A stretch of 64,000 nucleotides of DNA from Rhyacophila brunnea (lineage: Eukaryota; Arthropoda; Insecta; Trichoptera; Rhyacophilidae). The DNA is taken from contig JAGYXB010000455.1 in the NCBI GenBank assembly GCA_022495005.1, positions 1-64,000 on the forward strand, given 5' to 3'. Shown here in pieces: positions 21,866 through 34,905 of the stretch. How positions within the stretch are numbered: position 1 is the stretch's first letter; the number at the start of each line of letters is the position of its first letter. The notes beneath the pieces are model-generated. The model saw only the letters and a program-made list of their open reading frames with translations. It searched no databases and was not told where the DNA came from. The translations under genes were made by a program, and so were the position numbers.

Positions 21866-24800
21866 GCAGACAATCGATTCTGATCGTTATTTTTTAAATA
21901 ATAATTCTCTGATTACTTTTTAATATATAATATTTATGTAAGTTTATTAATTATTATCAAATCAAGCTTCATTTGCTAGTAAAATCATGTTGTTTTGAAT
22001 TGTCGTTTACATTTCATGTAAAAAATCAACTTTTTGGCCAATAGTAACATTTGATTTTTCAACAATTTAGATATTTTAGATGGATTTATAAATAATAACA
22101 TTTTTACGATTTTTTTTATTTGTAATTCTTAGTATAAGTGGTCGGTTCTTTGTGAATATCTAAGAATAAGAGTTTTCACCTTTAAATATTGATTTCACAT
22201 TATACGAAAAATTAAAATTATTTATTTACTTATAATAAATTTATGTTTTAAAAATATTCAGAAATACTCAAGAACAGGTTATTGCTCAGAATCCAAAAAC
22301 ATGTCATGTAAAAACATAGCAGCAAAGATAATTCGATTAATAAATTCCAGTTATTTTTTACCCTTTTACGTTGTACCAATTTACGGCTGTACCTATCTCC
22401 CAACGACTTGAATTTGTTTTATCTGGTGCCTTTGAGGTTTTATTTTTAAATTCGTACAATCAAAAAAATTCGGTATCTACCTACCTGCGAACGAAATCAG
22501 TTGAACTCAATTTTTTCGAGTTGGGTAAATAACTTGTTTCCCTTTGAATGTCTTCCTCTTTGATGTTTTGCGTTGAATCTCAAGTGGGTAAGACAATGTT
22601 AAAGTTTATTTATTTATTTTTTTAAAAACCTGAAAACACCGCGGGGCACTCTTTTATTTATGCTATGGAAAATTATTTTGAGATTTTTTTTTTGTGATAA
22701 TGGGATGAGTGGGTGGTTTGTTAAAATACATTTTTGTGACTTAGCCGTAATTATTTTAAGAATATTTATCATTATAATGTACGCCTATCATTGAGCAGAG
22801 ATTAGAATGGAATCCTTATATTAAGTAGGTCATCGTAGATCAAATTCAAAATAAATCAAAGTTTTTGATTGGCACATAAATTAAATGAATTGAGAAAACA
22901 AATAACAACAAATCATTTTGAAATCTTTAAAAAATGTGTATATCTCAACTCTTAAGAATAGCCTCTGCAAAGAGTTCGAAATGTCGAGAAAGGAAGAATG
23001 GAGAATACGCGGTTAAATCCCAAAAATATTTTACATTTATTTAAGATCATTACATTATAATATATATATATTAGAAAGAACGCAGCGCAACACTAAGCAT
23101 CAGGTAACAATAAGCTGTATATTTTTGACACACGTTATTTTGCATACGAAATAGTTTGCGTCTTTGTTGCGCGATCGCATAAATAAAACACCTCAAGCGC
23201 GTTTTACTTAATCGGTTATTTATGTATATGCATTTGCTTATACGCTTCTTAAACCGTTGACTGTACTGTAGAAAAGTTTCGCTATTTTTATAAAAAAAAA
23301 ACACCAATGAAACTCACGTAAAATACACTTGCTTTATCGATACACGATAAAAAAAAAACAACCGTACAGATCTCGAACATTATATACATACAATTTACAA
23401 AATGCAATTACTAGTACCTTATGAGGTATGTAATAAACTTGAATATAAATCCATATATTCGAAATCACCAGGGGAATACATTAGTGAGGCAACTTTTCGA
23501 ATATTATTGACTCAAAATTCAATGGACTGGTAATACTATTTATCTTTTGTAAATGTTAATTAATTGCCTTTTTACGATAAATAGTGGTTGTTAGCCAATT
23601 TTTCAACCCATTCAGTACTTAGTGGAACATATTATACTTATTGGCAAAAAAATAAGTTTATTATTTTGATCTTTAAACGTCCAGAAGAAATAATATTTTA
23701 AAATTAACATTATTGAAAAATAAACTTTTTTTCAGATAATATTATTATGTATTTATGCAGATAACTTGAATGGAATTTTAAGCATCAGTTAGTGCCTTCA
23801 AGTAAACTACAAAATGATCCAATTAGGTACCTTTGCAATCCACTGTAGTATTTTCAATGAAATAATACTCTGTCAACGACTTTGTGTGCTTTCACAGATC
23901 ATCCATCTTCCATGAGCAGAAGTTTCACCAAATTACAGTGATGCGTCACCCAGACGTTAAATAAATTAGAATTGAATGTCGTGACTAAGCAATTAGATTG
24001 ATATCCCTTCGCCTTGAAAGAAGTTTGTTTCTCCAGTGAAACCCCCAAGGTGACACTGAGCCTTCAGGTGTGAATAAGGTCGCTTAATTTCGAAATTACC
24101 TCAAATAACAGTTAACAAATGTGTATAATACTGATTGAAACGGATAATAGTATTAAACGGAGTTAATATAGGGTAGACAAGCCGCAGTATTAAATTTAAC
24201 GACAGTTAAATACAGGAGATTACTAATAAATTATTGTACTGTAAACTTATGTTCATAATTGTACACCTACAAACACTATTGAGAATGTTCTAATGGGGCG
24301 TTTATATAACGTTACTTATAATTTAGCTATTAAGAAAGAGCATACTATGGAACCCTATTGAAATACAATATATCTTTTACGGAAAATGAATGCCACCTAC
24401 GCAATTCAATTCCGTTTTGATACATATATTTTTTTTTTGAATAAGGTTAATTTAATAATTCTATTTGGAAATAATTACATGTCTCATGTAAAAAATCATA
24501 ACAGTTATCATACAATAGTTATAAAATGATCCATAATTCACCGGTGACCAAAACCTACACCCGTCAAATTGTCGATATAATAATATAATTTCTTAAATCT
24601 TAATTTTATTTGTCGATGACTAAATTTAAAATTATCTTCATTATATTCATGGGAACGATTTAGTTTTCGTTTCAAACGTAGTCATTAAATGATTTTTTTA
24701 TACTTAAACTAGTATAATAACTGAAATCAAATGCGTGTATTTTTTGATACGGCTTGACTTCCAGCGTCATCTTTTTACTAAGAGAATCAAAAATTATCAA

Positions 24801-26101
24801 AAGTTATGGTGGTGACGCAGTTGGTATAAAATAGATTTCTTTCGATTTTATTTGTTCGATGTATTAACGAAAACTTTGGATATTTTGTTTTCAATGACTT
24901 ATAAAAGAATCTCAGAAGATTGGATACGTAAGCAAATAGGTAGGTACTTATATAAAATAAGAACAGAAAGATTTAAAGTTTACATTTAAATACTTTCTTC
25001 CAAATCTAAGTATTTAAGTTTATAAGACAGGAAAACATTTATAAAAAAAATAATACAGATAGCAAGTAAATATTATTTCGTAATCTATAAGCACCGACAG
25101 TCAAAATTTATATCTAAGAAAATAAAAGTCCTTATTTAAAAAAAATACCTACTGTTGGAAAAATATTGTTAGATAATAGGTAAAAAGTCAAAAAGAATGG
25201 TAGGCTTATATTTTAATGACAGATTCTGAACGCTATATTTTCAGTTAAATATATAGAGTTTGACCTTGATACAAAATGGAAGCAGGAATTTTGTGAATTC
25301 GATATAACCCAAAGCATTACAATTTTCTAATATTATTATCTGCCCAAAGAATCGACCAACCCAGAAAGATTTTGATGCCAAACTATTTTGACTGTTTCTA
25401 GCTGCAATGGTTGGATGTAGTTATCCATGATACAATGATTATAATCAATGGAAATCTCGGATTGAAGGACGATAGCGGAAAATCGAACATTGTGGAGATG
25501 GTAACAAGGTGGCGGTAGGACTCATGGTGTTCCCCATAAGATGGTGATGATAGCGTAAGAAGTATGCTGTATTTTAGAAGAGTGATTATATTAAAATATA
25601 TCTCTCATGTTTCAGTATGACTTGCGCTAAATATTTAGACACCCTATCTACTCACAGCGCTAAGACATTTTACCGTAATGTAGCTAAGTACAACGTGTTT
25701 ATGTTAAGTAACAATGTAACGCTTGTACAATGTTGTACCACATGCGTGCCTACATGAAAAAGGTAAATCGGGGTTATTTAGCTATTCAGGTGTAAAGTGT
25801 CCCACTTAGGCAGGTGAGTAATTGATACCATCTTGGAGTGAACATATAAATATGTGATGCGAAACATTGCCTAATTACGATTATTCTGAGTGCAGGGGAA
25901 AGGAAACATCTGTGTACTAACTGAAAACTTTAGAATTAACCGAAAAGATTGTTTGGGTGTTTTTGAGAGTTGACAAACTTTGATGGTTTAATAGGGTAAC
26001 TGATGGAATTTTAAAAGCTTTTTGTACTATATGCATATTATTTTTCTTCTTCTTTACTTACAATAATGCCAAAAATCTATCATACCTTTACACTTCACAT
26101 A
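21866..26101. other. Long noncoding stretch, no gene supported
   Basis: About 4.2 kb of AT-rich DNA. A 78-codon minus-strand open frame (23071-23307) has no motif. Several strong minus-strand acceptors (near 22966, 24736, 24780) lead into stops or lack a matching donor. A minus-strand segment at 25879-25920 (42 bases, acceptor AAAGTTTTCAG, donor ATC|GTAATT) fits the same-phase exon rule and could be a micro-exon; confidence is low. Confidence 0.35.
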
Positions 26102-26782
26102 CATTTACCTAGGGATTGAAATACCGGTATTTCAAAACGGGTATTCCAGTATTTATCAATACCGAAATACCGATTTTAAAAATCCAAAATACAGGAATTT
26201 TCGGTATTAAAGAAGCACACTCGTTTACGTTTTTGAAAATAAATTATAAGTTATGTGCTGCGAAAATGCAAATATATTGAGTAAATTCAACAGAGGTAAA
26301 AAAATAATAAATCAATTTTGATCAAATATTAAAATAATTGTTACGATGAATTATCATAATATTATTTCGAAATAGAAAACATCCGTGACAAAAAATAAAT
26401 GTTCAATTATTCCATAATTATTGATGAGTTGATGACTGTACATGTGTGTTGAATTTAAGAATCTTTTCCTGAAGCCGGACTTATTTGCACTTTTGAGGGC
26501 TTTTGCTAAAATTATCAATATATTCAAATTATATGTAAAAAATCACTAGCTCTACAGTTTATGATCAATACATATTTTAAATATCAACATAATAAATGTA
26601 GGTACCTATGTAGGTTTTTGCTATAAAATAATATTTTTAAAAGATTTTAATAGCTATATTTTTTACCTACTTCATTTTTTTTAAGTTTAAGAAATCCCGG
26701 TATTAATACGGGGAATTCAATAAGAAATACCGAAAAACCGATATTGACATTTTCATTCGGTATTGCAAGCCCTACATTTACC
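26102..26782. mobile_element. hAT-like MITE 1, 8-bp TSD CATTTACC
   Basis: The element is 26110-26774 (665 bases). Its ends are TAGGGATTGAAATACCGG and the inverse CGGTATTGCAAGCCCTA, flanked by CATTTACC at 26102-26109 and 26775-26782. Eight-base duplications and TAGGG-type ends are hallmarks of the hAT superfamily. Both flanks carry clusters of further ATACCGG motifs. No transposase is left. Confidence 0.85.
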
Positions 26783-26984
26783 TACATATATAGTACCTCT
26801 AACCACACAAACAATATCAAATATCCTAAAGTACCCGAAATAGGTTTCCTACTTATCCTGAATCCTATTCAGTTGGTAAAGTTTTTCCTTAGTAGAAAAC
26901 TACCATCTCCCAAATATATTGTAGACATCGAACTCATTAGTATGAGACTATGTTTTACCATTTTTTTTTTAAACTATTTCTATT

Positions 26985-27180
26985 GGCGGTTCTTGTGGTG
27001 CAGTACGTAAGACGCTGGCCTTCCACCCGAGAGTTTTGGGTTCGACTCGGTGAGGACACAATATTTATGTGTATTTCTCAAAAAAGCCTGGGTGTTTGTG
27101 ATTGTTCAAAATTACTAACAACCACGGACAAGACACGAAAAAGCAAGGACATGATTATTTATAATCCTAAAAAAAAACTA
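26985..27180 (+). mobile_element. tRNA-derived SINE, family B
   Basis: A tRNA-like head (TGGTGCAGTACGTAAGACGC, B-box GGGTTCGACTC near 27050), a body with CCTGGGTGTTTGTGATTGTT and GAAAAAGCAAGGACATG, and an A-rich tail. It is collinear with 28375-28557. Confidence 0.8.
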
Positions 27181-27377
27181 TTCCTATTGAATATTAGGAT
27201 ATAGATATTATTTCTCTTAAAATATTTCTCCCAAGGCAATTCTAATTTGTCATTTACGATATTTTTTCTAAGAATTTATTTATATATACATACAAGTACC
27301 TATATTATTATATTCTGTATAAGACTACTACAAACCAAGAAGCCCAATGACAGTAGTGTAGTGAAACTGAGAATATC

Positions 27378-27464
27378 ACATAAATATATTGTGCCCTCAC
27401 CGGGTCGAACCCGGAACTCCCGGAGAAAAGGGCAACGCCATATACGCTGCACCACAAGAGCCGC
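27378..27464 (-). mobile_element. SINE family B, 5' fragment
   Basis: Only the tRNA-like head is present, in reverse: in complement it reads TGTGGTGCAGCGTATATGGC and GGGTTCGACCCGGTGAGGGC. It lies about 200 bases from the forward copy, so the pair could fold. Confidence 0.7.
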
Positions 27465-28374
27465 ATGATGGCAACTCGGATGGCGTCAGGTTTATTTAAC
27501 CAAATTGATTCTTGTTATTCCACTTGCTTGAGGTGAGTTTAAGTGGATGTTATTTTATAATTTCTTTAGATATAGTATATTTAATTGTACTTTATTATTA
27601 TTATTAAATTTTATCTATTATATTTTTATCGTTTTTATTGCTATAATATAAACAATAAATTACGGTACCTTTACAATGTTTATGTTATTTAGTAAACGAA
27701 TTAAACATATAATTTGTAATATTCTGTAACAATTATTATCAAATTATAAAAATTAATTCTGGTTTTTATTAAATTATAGGAATGTATTAACAAAGATGCA
27801 TTAAACTTTTTATTTTTCGATTTTAATGAAGATTTTGATACCTATTACAATCCCACACCACCTTTGTCAATGTGACAAGAGTCATTGACTAACTTTATAT
27901 ACCAAATTAAGATACAAAATACAATAAAAAAAAACAGCGATCACTTAATAAAATGTAGATGTCTATCACTGTCTAATAGTCCTCTCTTAAAACTGTTTTA
28001 ATTCTTAAGAGGAATTTTAATTATGTAGAAACCAATCCTTTTAGTACTTCAATTCAACCTCCAATTTTCTGTTCATTCTTTCAAATCGTATTTAATAATA
28101 AATAGTTAAATAAAATTAAATACGACCTCTCTACGCTACTGTTATTTACCTAATAGGGATGAACTGAACCTGTCTGTACCCACACTCTATTTCAATGTTT
28201 GAGTCGAGAATAACGTTTGGTGTTTTGATAAAATATCTTTATTTAATCTATGGATTGTTTTTAAAGATATGATTGTATCCAGAAAGTGCCATACATATCA
28301 ATTATACATTATAAATGTGGAATTAAATAAAATTTAAGAACCATTAAAATGAAGTTTTAGAAAGTTAAATTAGA
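27465..28374. other. Noncoding, no clear feature
   Basis: AT-rich spacer between SINE copies; nothing recognisable. Confidence 0.4.
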
Positions 28375-28557
28375 TTTTGGTGCAGTGCGTAAGGCGCTGG
28401 TCTTCCACCCGGGAGTTCTGGGTTCGATTCCCGTTGATGACATAATTTTTATGTGTTTTTCTCAAAGCGTGTGTGTTTGTGATTGTTCAAAATTACTAAC
28501 AACCACCTTGTACGAAAAAGCAAGGACGTGGTTATTTATAATTCTAAAAAAAAACAA
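28375..28557 (+). mobile_element. tRNA-derived SINE, family B
   Basis: Near full-length copy with head TGGTGCAGTGCGTAAGGCGC, B-box GGGTTCGATTCCC, the shared body and an A-rich end. Confidence 0.8.
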
Positions 28558-29794
28558 TTAAAAATAAAAATCCATACATTCATGCATAATCTAGATCAGA
28601 GTACACATGTTTACATACAAACTATACGATGGTTTGTAAACTTTTATTGCTACACAAATGCACTTTCATAATCATTTTATTCGAAGCCTATACGTCGGCA
28701 GATGTAAATAATATTGATATATTTTTAAATGTAGTTTAAATATTTCAAATCATTAAAATTTTCCTGTTTTAATTGACACAAGACCACGTGTCGCTACTTA
28801 CGATGAAATAGTAAAAAATAACAAATATTGTAGCCAGACTTGTTTTTTGAGAAAAGTAGTCATTAGTGTACGAAAATTTAAACGTTATTGTTAAAACACG
28901 AATACGAAAAATCTATACCTCGAATCCAAAGTACAATGTCGTATCTGTAATATTTCAAAAACTATAAACTTTTGAGCAAAAATTAAAGTGAAATAATAAA
29001 TTAAATTTAAAATGGTAGCACTGTCACAATTTTGAAGAAGATACATGCAGCCGTTACTTTGCAATGGTGTTTTGAATCTTTGAGACGCTCTCCTGTAAAA
29101 TGTCATGTTCCCAGATACGGGATTATACATAGGTAGAGTCGGTTTACAGATTCAAGAGTATGTAGTAGCAAATAAGTGCAGACTTTTCTATAGATACGAC
29201 TTTATCAATAAGTAAATTGCCACTGGATAATGATGATGAATGGAATCCATCTAGTATTAAAACAACAATAAAGTGATTCATAAACGTTGTTTTATATTAT
29301 TATAATAAAACCTTACATAAATGCTCAATCAACCAAGAAACTGAAGTATTATTAAGTTTTTTGTTAAATAAAACTAGAGTCAATCGTTTTTCATTTCTTT
29401 CCGTGACATTGTTGTTATCCCAACGGAGGCTAGTGTCATTCCGAATAACTCTCCCAAGTTAAGTTTTCACTTATAATTCTATGAAGCGGAACACTGAAGA
29501 AGGCAGTTTCAAATTTATGTTGACATCTTGAAAATGAGATAGTTTAATAAATAATAGCGAAATGTACTGGCAGGTGACACTTGTAATATAATTAGATAAT
29601 AAATAATATTACTAACTTGAAGTTATCAAAGGTAGATAGATCTTATTTTAGATTTAAGTAATTATAATATTATGCACACATAAGTATTGGTTACAATATT
29701 CTAATATTTGTATGTAAATGCCTTGTGATAAGTATAATTTGAAGTACCTCAGGTTAAACGTAAATATAAGAAATAATTCGCATGAATCATAAGT
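28558..29794. other. Noncoding, possible micro-exon at 29045-29092
   Basis: A minus-strand 48-base segment (29045-29092) has an excellent acceptor (GACATTTTACAG) and a CAT|GTATCT donor. It is open in the two-base phase (ERLKDSKHHCKVTAA). It may be an exon of a minus-strand gene, but overlapping frames are open too, so evidence is thin. Confidence 0.3.
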
Positions 29795-29880
29795 GAATCG
29801 ATAGCTTAGAGGCTAAAGCACTCACTCGGAAAGGGAAAGAAGTGAGTTTGAGTCCCACTCAATCGAACTATCTGCGCCTT
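29795..29880 (+). mobile_element. tRNA-like sequence, probable SINE head
   Basis: An A-box-like TAGCTTAGAGGCTAAAGC and a B-box-like GAGTTTGAGTCCC are spaced as in tRNA genes. A clean cloverleaf with a paired acceptor stem is not visible, and no second copy was seen, so a functional tRNA is unlikely. Confidence 0.35.
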
Positions 29881-31141
29881 TTCAAAATAATGTTATTTCT
29901 ATAGTAAATATTTTAATATTCTTTAAACGTTGTGTATATTATAATATAATATTGAATAAAAAAATTAAGTTATTAATACGACGGAAAAGTTTTTACTTAA
30001 AAATCAGAATCAAGAAACGTAATTTTAAAAAAAAATGAAGAATTTTGATTATCAATAATATTCTGCAAATAATGTTTTATTTAAAAATATATTGATAATA
30101 ATTCTATACGATTGTTTGTGTTTTTATTAGTGTTTAAAAGAGGATACGTCAAGCTAAATATATAATAATATATCCTATTTACACAATTCTATATGGTTGC
30201 TATGATGTTTTTTTTACACAAATCATATACAATCTAGAATTTCTGTAGATTAAATTCAGAGATTTTAGTCAGAAATCAAGAGGGATCTCGGGAATATAGA
30301 CCCTAATCTACGCAATATTTATGTAGTATGTACTTATTCTAGCTCACAAACCAAAAAAAGATGCCCACCAGACTGAATAAGAATTTCCGTTTCCATGACA
30401 AAACGGATAGAATAATTAACTCATTAATATAGAAAGGTACACTAAGTCTTCTGGGAAATAATTTTTAAATAACCATCACCGTAATCCATGTTGTCTATCA
30501 AAATGTAGACAAAAATTAGAACTAATAGTACGAGATATTTATTTTTAGGGTGCCGCCCCGATTTTTCTCTGCTAATCCTTCAGCCCCGGTGTCAATGGCC
30601 AACGAAAGTAGGGGAGAGGTTCATTAAAGGGAAAGTTTAAGTGAAGTGTAAGGGATGGAAGGTGTAGATCAAAAGAAAAGGAAGAAATAAGAATTTAAGA
30701 AAGTGATATGTGCCATTTTTCGAAAACTGCAGGGGGTGTTTTTTATATTATTAAATATACCAAGATTGATTGAGCAAGTTTTAATTTTGTACAATATTGA
30801 AAAAATGGCAGTATCTGATGACATAATCCTAGTCAAGAATAAAATTCTTTCAAAATAATATTCTTTTAATGTCGAAGATTATAAAATTGATATTTTAATT
30901 ATTTCATCATTATTTCTCCTATATCAGTAGAATAAATATACTGTTGAAAATTAACTTGTTATTTTTTATGTTAATAATAGTCGTTAACACATAAACATTT
31001 ATTTTAATACGATATATTTATTGAATAAACAAGGGTTATTCTTAACTTAAAATTTATATATTTTATTATGTTTTTTGACAGTTTTATTTAAATCATTACT
31101 TTAAAAATTCATGTTATCTGTCGTTTTGAACTTCTACCCCA
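29881..31141. other. Noncoding, no clear feature
   Basis: AT-rich; a short GC-rich patch at 30545-30625 has no match elsewhere in the window. Confidence 0.4.
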
Positions 31142-31385
31142 CGACCATGTCCGATCATAATAAGATCATATGGGCCTCCACAGAGTGGAGGTTTATATTA
31201 ACAGATTTTGTTTTTACGAGAAATGGACGTCAGTCACTTAACCTATTATCTCAACCTCTTAGGTCCATCCTCTGACTCATACACAAATTGAAAAATAATA
31301 TGTGTAGTTGCAAGACCCAGGAATCGAACCTGCGACCCACGACGATATAGGCCAACGTTTAAGCCGCGCGGCCATCATGGCTCTG
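31142..31385 (-). mobile_element. tRNA-derived SINE, family A
   Basis: A reverse copy. In complement it has the head ATGATGGCCGCGCGGCTTAA, the B-box GGTTCGATTCC, and the body with GTTGAG...GACATCC, ACAAACCTCCACTCTGTGGA-type hairpin and GATCGGACATGG end. It is complete but diverged from 58138-58390. Confidence 0.8.
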
Positions 31386-32587
31386 TCTATAATATGTGGC
31401 GCGTTAGTCAAATACTGTAGTTTCACAATATTTTTACGGAATAAATTAATTCGTCTCCGACTAGTGCGATGTTTTGTCCTTCTTTATATTTCAATTGTGC
31501 AGCAAAGTATTATTATGAGATATGAGACAGTTAGCGACGTGTGATAGTGTTATAAACGCTACCCATGAATAAAATAGCGTACGGGCCATATTCACTGTAA
31601 CAAAAAATACTAAGGAAAAGTGGATACACTCTAATGGTACTGTTAGCGAGTCGGAAATATATATTACACATCACTGATAATTAATACTGCTGCGATGAAA
31701 ACTTTAATCACACAGCTAGATATACCAAACGTCGTTGCGTACGCTTTCCGAAGTATTACTGTTTTGAACAATAAGATTTGCTGTACTCGTAAATAATATC
31801 GGTCATATTCCCGACTCGCTACATACACCATTGCTAGCATTTTATTTTTATATCGTGTACACTGATAAACTGCATAAATAATGATTAAAGAAATTGGTAT
31901 TCCTTCCTACATGATTTAATCTACCAAAATTGCCATAAACTGTTTTTCATTCAGTAACAGTCGAAATCAGGGTAAAAAAATAATGGGATGTCTGTTACAG
32001 TGGGTAAAGCGTGTACTGAGAAATTCTTAGTATATCTCTAGCATGCACATGAGTTGTTATAGATATATAAAGATTAATATGAAGAGTTTTGTTGACTTTT
32101 TCATAAATGACAAGCTACGAGTATAATAATAAATCTTTCTGTCATACAGCTACATCATTATCAATATTACAGGATAAAATACAACAGGGGCGTATCCATT
32201 ACTCCGATATATTCTTACAACAGCAGGATACACAATCGCTAGTTTGATCCTTAAATAGGTGATTCGAAGTTGGGACGCGATCGAAATCTGCGAAGGGTGA
32301 CTGATTGAAAAGATAAAAATAAATCATTTTCAAATCTGATTAGGTGCAGCGCGAAAACAAGACAATGGGAAAAGTTAATCACGGACACTGGGTCCCAGGG
32401 GTTAACGACAATGTTGTATATACATAATAGAGAAGCGTTGATTAAATATTTAAAGAAAAAGTTTTTAAGGTTTTTTCTTAATTTATGACTAAGCTAACAT
32501 GTATAATATACATTAATTGAACTGGCGTTGACGAGGTAAAACTCTATTATAATGGATTTACACTGAAGTAATTTTGGTAATTATACT
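31386..32587. other. Noncoding, no clear feature
   Basis: AT-rich sequence without recognisable genes or repeats. Confidence 0.4.
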
Positions 32588-32595
32588 TTGGTTGA

Positions 32596-32774
32596 GCTAT
32601 AAACCCATTTCGGAATGGTCGACTATAACTATATCTATGTTTTATTTGTATTATTATTTATTCTATACATGCATATACCTACACGTACATACATACATAT
32701 ACACATATAAATATATATATGTATATATACATACATACAGTTATAATCGACCGTTCCGAGAATGGGTTTATAGG
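32596..32774. mobile_element. Small MITE with CATA/TA core
   Basis: Inverted arms at 32596-32632 and 32739-32774 share CTATAAACCCATT, CGGAA(T/C)GGTCGA and TATAACT. The centre is a CATA/TATA simple repeat. The structure can fold into one long hairpin. A target duplication was not clearly identified. Confidence 0.65.
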
Positions 32775-33079
32775 CCGAAACAGCTGTCAACGTAAGTATC
32801 TCAATTACGGCAGTATTAATAAAAACATTGTTTCAAAACCATTATAAGATAACATGATTTTAAAAAAATGATAAAAATATACCTACAAAGCCTAAGTATA
32901 TTTAAATTTCATCTGAATGAAGCTTTTTGTGGCTGTTCTGTAAAAAATACTGGAAAGAGTTCTTTATAATATAATAATTATATTCTTCTGATCAAACATT
33001 GTGAGGAAAAATAATCAAACATTTTATTTGCTTGAGATTGAGTGACGCACAATGATTTTTACGACGTTTTTCTTAGGTT

Positions 33080-33515
33080 GTATTCTTATTTGTCCGAAAG
33101 TTATTTGTCCGGTACAAATCTTGCAATCGATTTTTAACTAACTTCTCGACTAGCTAGACATTTGAAACTCTTAGAATATAGCAGAACACGATGCCAATGC
33201 ATTTTTTAAATACTTTTAGCCATCTTTAAGTGGAAATGAATTCATTTTTAGTTAATTCTGTTTTGTATGAAAAGTTATTTCGATACCATTATTGGTTGCT
33301 AAGGGGTCCTAGCAACTAAATTATTAAATTATATATACGTGTTACTATGGAAATCAATATGAAATGATATTTCATTATTCAGTATTTCTATCAAGTACAT
33401 TTTTTTTTTGATCGTTTAAGCTAGTCAAGTCATGTTTATATGATTCAACAGAAAATTTAAAAACGTTGTAGGTATATGAAAAGTTCTTTTTATTTTGTAA
33501 TTATTCTTTTTAAAA
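33080..33515 (-). repeat. Long interspersed inverted repeat, copy 2
   Basis: The reverse partner of 16040-16503, collinear throughout. It differs by scattered substitutions and small indels. Confidence 0.7.
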
Positions 33516-34628
33516 GTATTCTATAAAAAATATATTTTTGAAGAAATAGATAAGTACCTACCTATTTCTTAGTACAGGCGTACTGAATTGCGTATATTTA
33601 AAAAAGAAAGAATAATTATTAAAACCAGATAATATACACGTGCAAAAATATAGCTAAAAATATCGTAATATGAAAATCAACTAAAAAATATACATTGAAG
33701 TGCAATCAAATGAGCGGTCTTAACTATATTTATAAAACAACGTCCACCTGAATATTTGAATACCCACATCGATTTGGTTCAATTCAGTTATTGCATGAAC
33801 GCAAGATTTAAAGTGAATGCTCCCATTGCTGATTTTACAAAATGCACCTAGCAAAAAAGATACTTGCGATCGAAGACAAATAATTGATATTTTAAAGTGT
33901 TTAAATTAAAAAAAAAAACAATTATAAAATTTGAATTCGCTAAAGAATCCCATCGAAAGAGGCGAGTCCCAGTCAAAGCCTCGGTAAAATCATAAAAAAA
34001 TTGATAATATAAGAGTTATGTGTAAACTTTCATTTATATCACGTCTAATTTTATATATGATCACCGTATTGAAGCAAGCTCAACTCAATATAAATGAAAA
34101 GGATTTCAAGGGAAACATATTTTTATCATTTAAAAATATCGACATTTAAGAAAAAAATCAAAATATATTAAGACTATATACTATAGATATTTTATATGCC
34201 TGATGGAAAACTTAATAAACCGTATATTATTTATCAATTTAACGATAAAATATTTAGAAGGGGTCCTTGAACGAGTTCAAATTCAATTTTTAATGCATTT
34301 TAAATTGTGGGTAAGTGTGTAGGTAGGTAACTTATTTGTTATATATTTTTTTCGAAACGTGTTAATTATTGAAAACAATCTAAAATATAAATGATCAATA
34401 AATTGTTTAAAATATAAAAGTAGATACATATTAGTTTATATAATAGTTTGATTCAAAATTATAAAATATTATTAACCACATTTGAGATAACACCTCGAAC
34501 GCATAGTTATTCGATAATTTCAGAATGATTAGGTACGGAACGAGTTGTTTGATAAAACACACTGGACAGAATCATATGGATTCAGGATTGATTTCCGCTC
34601 TGTATCAAGTTTTTGAGTTATTATATTT
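33516..34628. other. Noncoding, no clear feature
   Basis: AT-rich; nothing supported. Confidence 0.4.
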
Positions 34629-34905
34629 AAAATATTCATTTTTTTTCTTTTCTTTTATTTTGTTAACTGTCAGTTCATGGTAGAACTGCATTGTATTGTT
34701 GTTTTAATTTAATAAAACCTAATTTTTGTAGTAATAATTCCACTTTTAATCAATAGAATAGGACCGGTTTCGTCCGCCTCATAAGGACAGTTAAAAATGT
34801 CCCTCTGAGGCGGACGAAACCGGTCCTAATCTTTTAATTAAAAGTGGAATAGGTACTACAAAAAAATGCGTTTTATTAAATTAAAACAACAATAAAATAT
34901 TCATT
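34629..34905. mobile_element. Palindromic foldback element, copy 2, 12-bp TSD
   Basis: The element is 34641-34893 (253 bases), flanked by AAAATATTCATT at 34629-34640 and 34894-34905. It has the same head (TTTTATTTTGTTAACTGTCA) and palindrome as 21609-21853. The loop region is different: the left arm has CCTCATAAGGACA where the right arm has TGTCCCTCTGAGG. The independent insertion site confirms that this is a mobile family. Confidence 0.8.

Noticed and set aside
22486..22506. 21-base exon with CAG|GTAGGT donor
   Set aside because: Acceptor side (AAAAATTGAG) lacks a pyrimidine tract.
23071..23307. 78-codon minus-strand open frame
   Set aside because: Low-complexity, basic, no homology signal or splice context.
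25648..25800. Exon ending at GTGAGTAGA on the minus strand
   Set aside because: Length and phase do not fit, and the surrounding sequence looks like a repeat.
29795..29880. Functional tRNA gene
   Set aside because: Boxes are present but the acceptor stem does not pair; more likely a SINE head.
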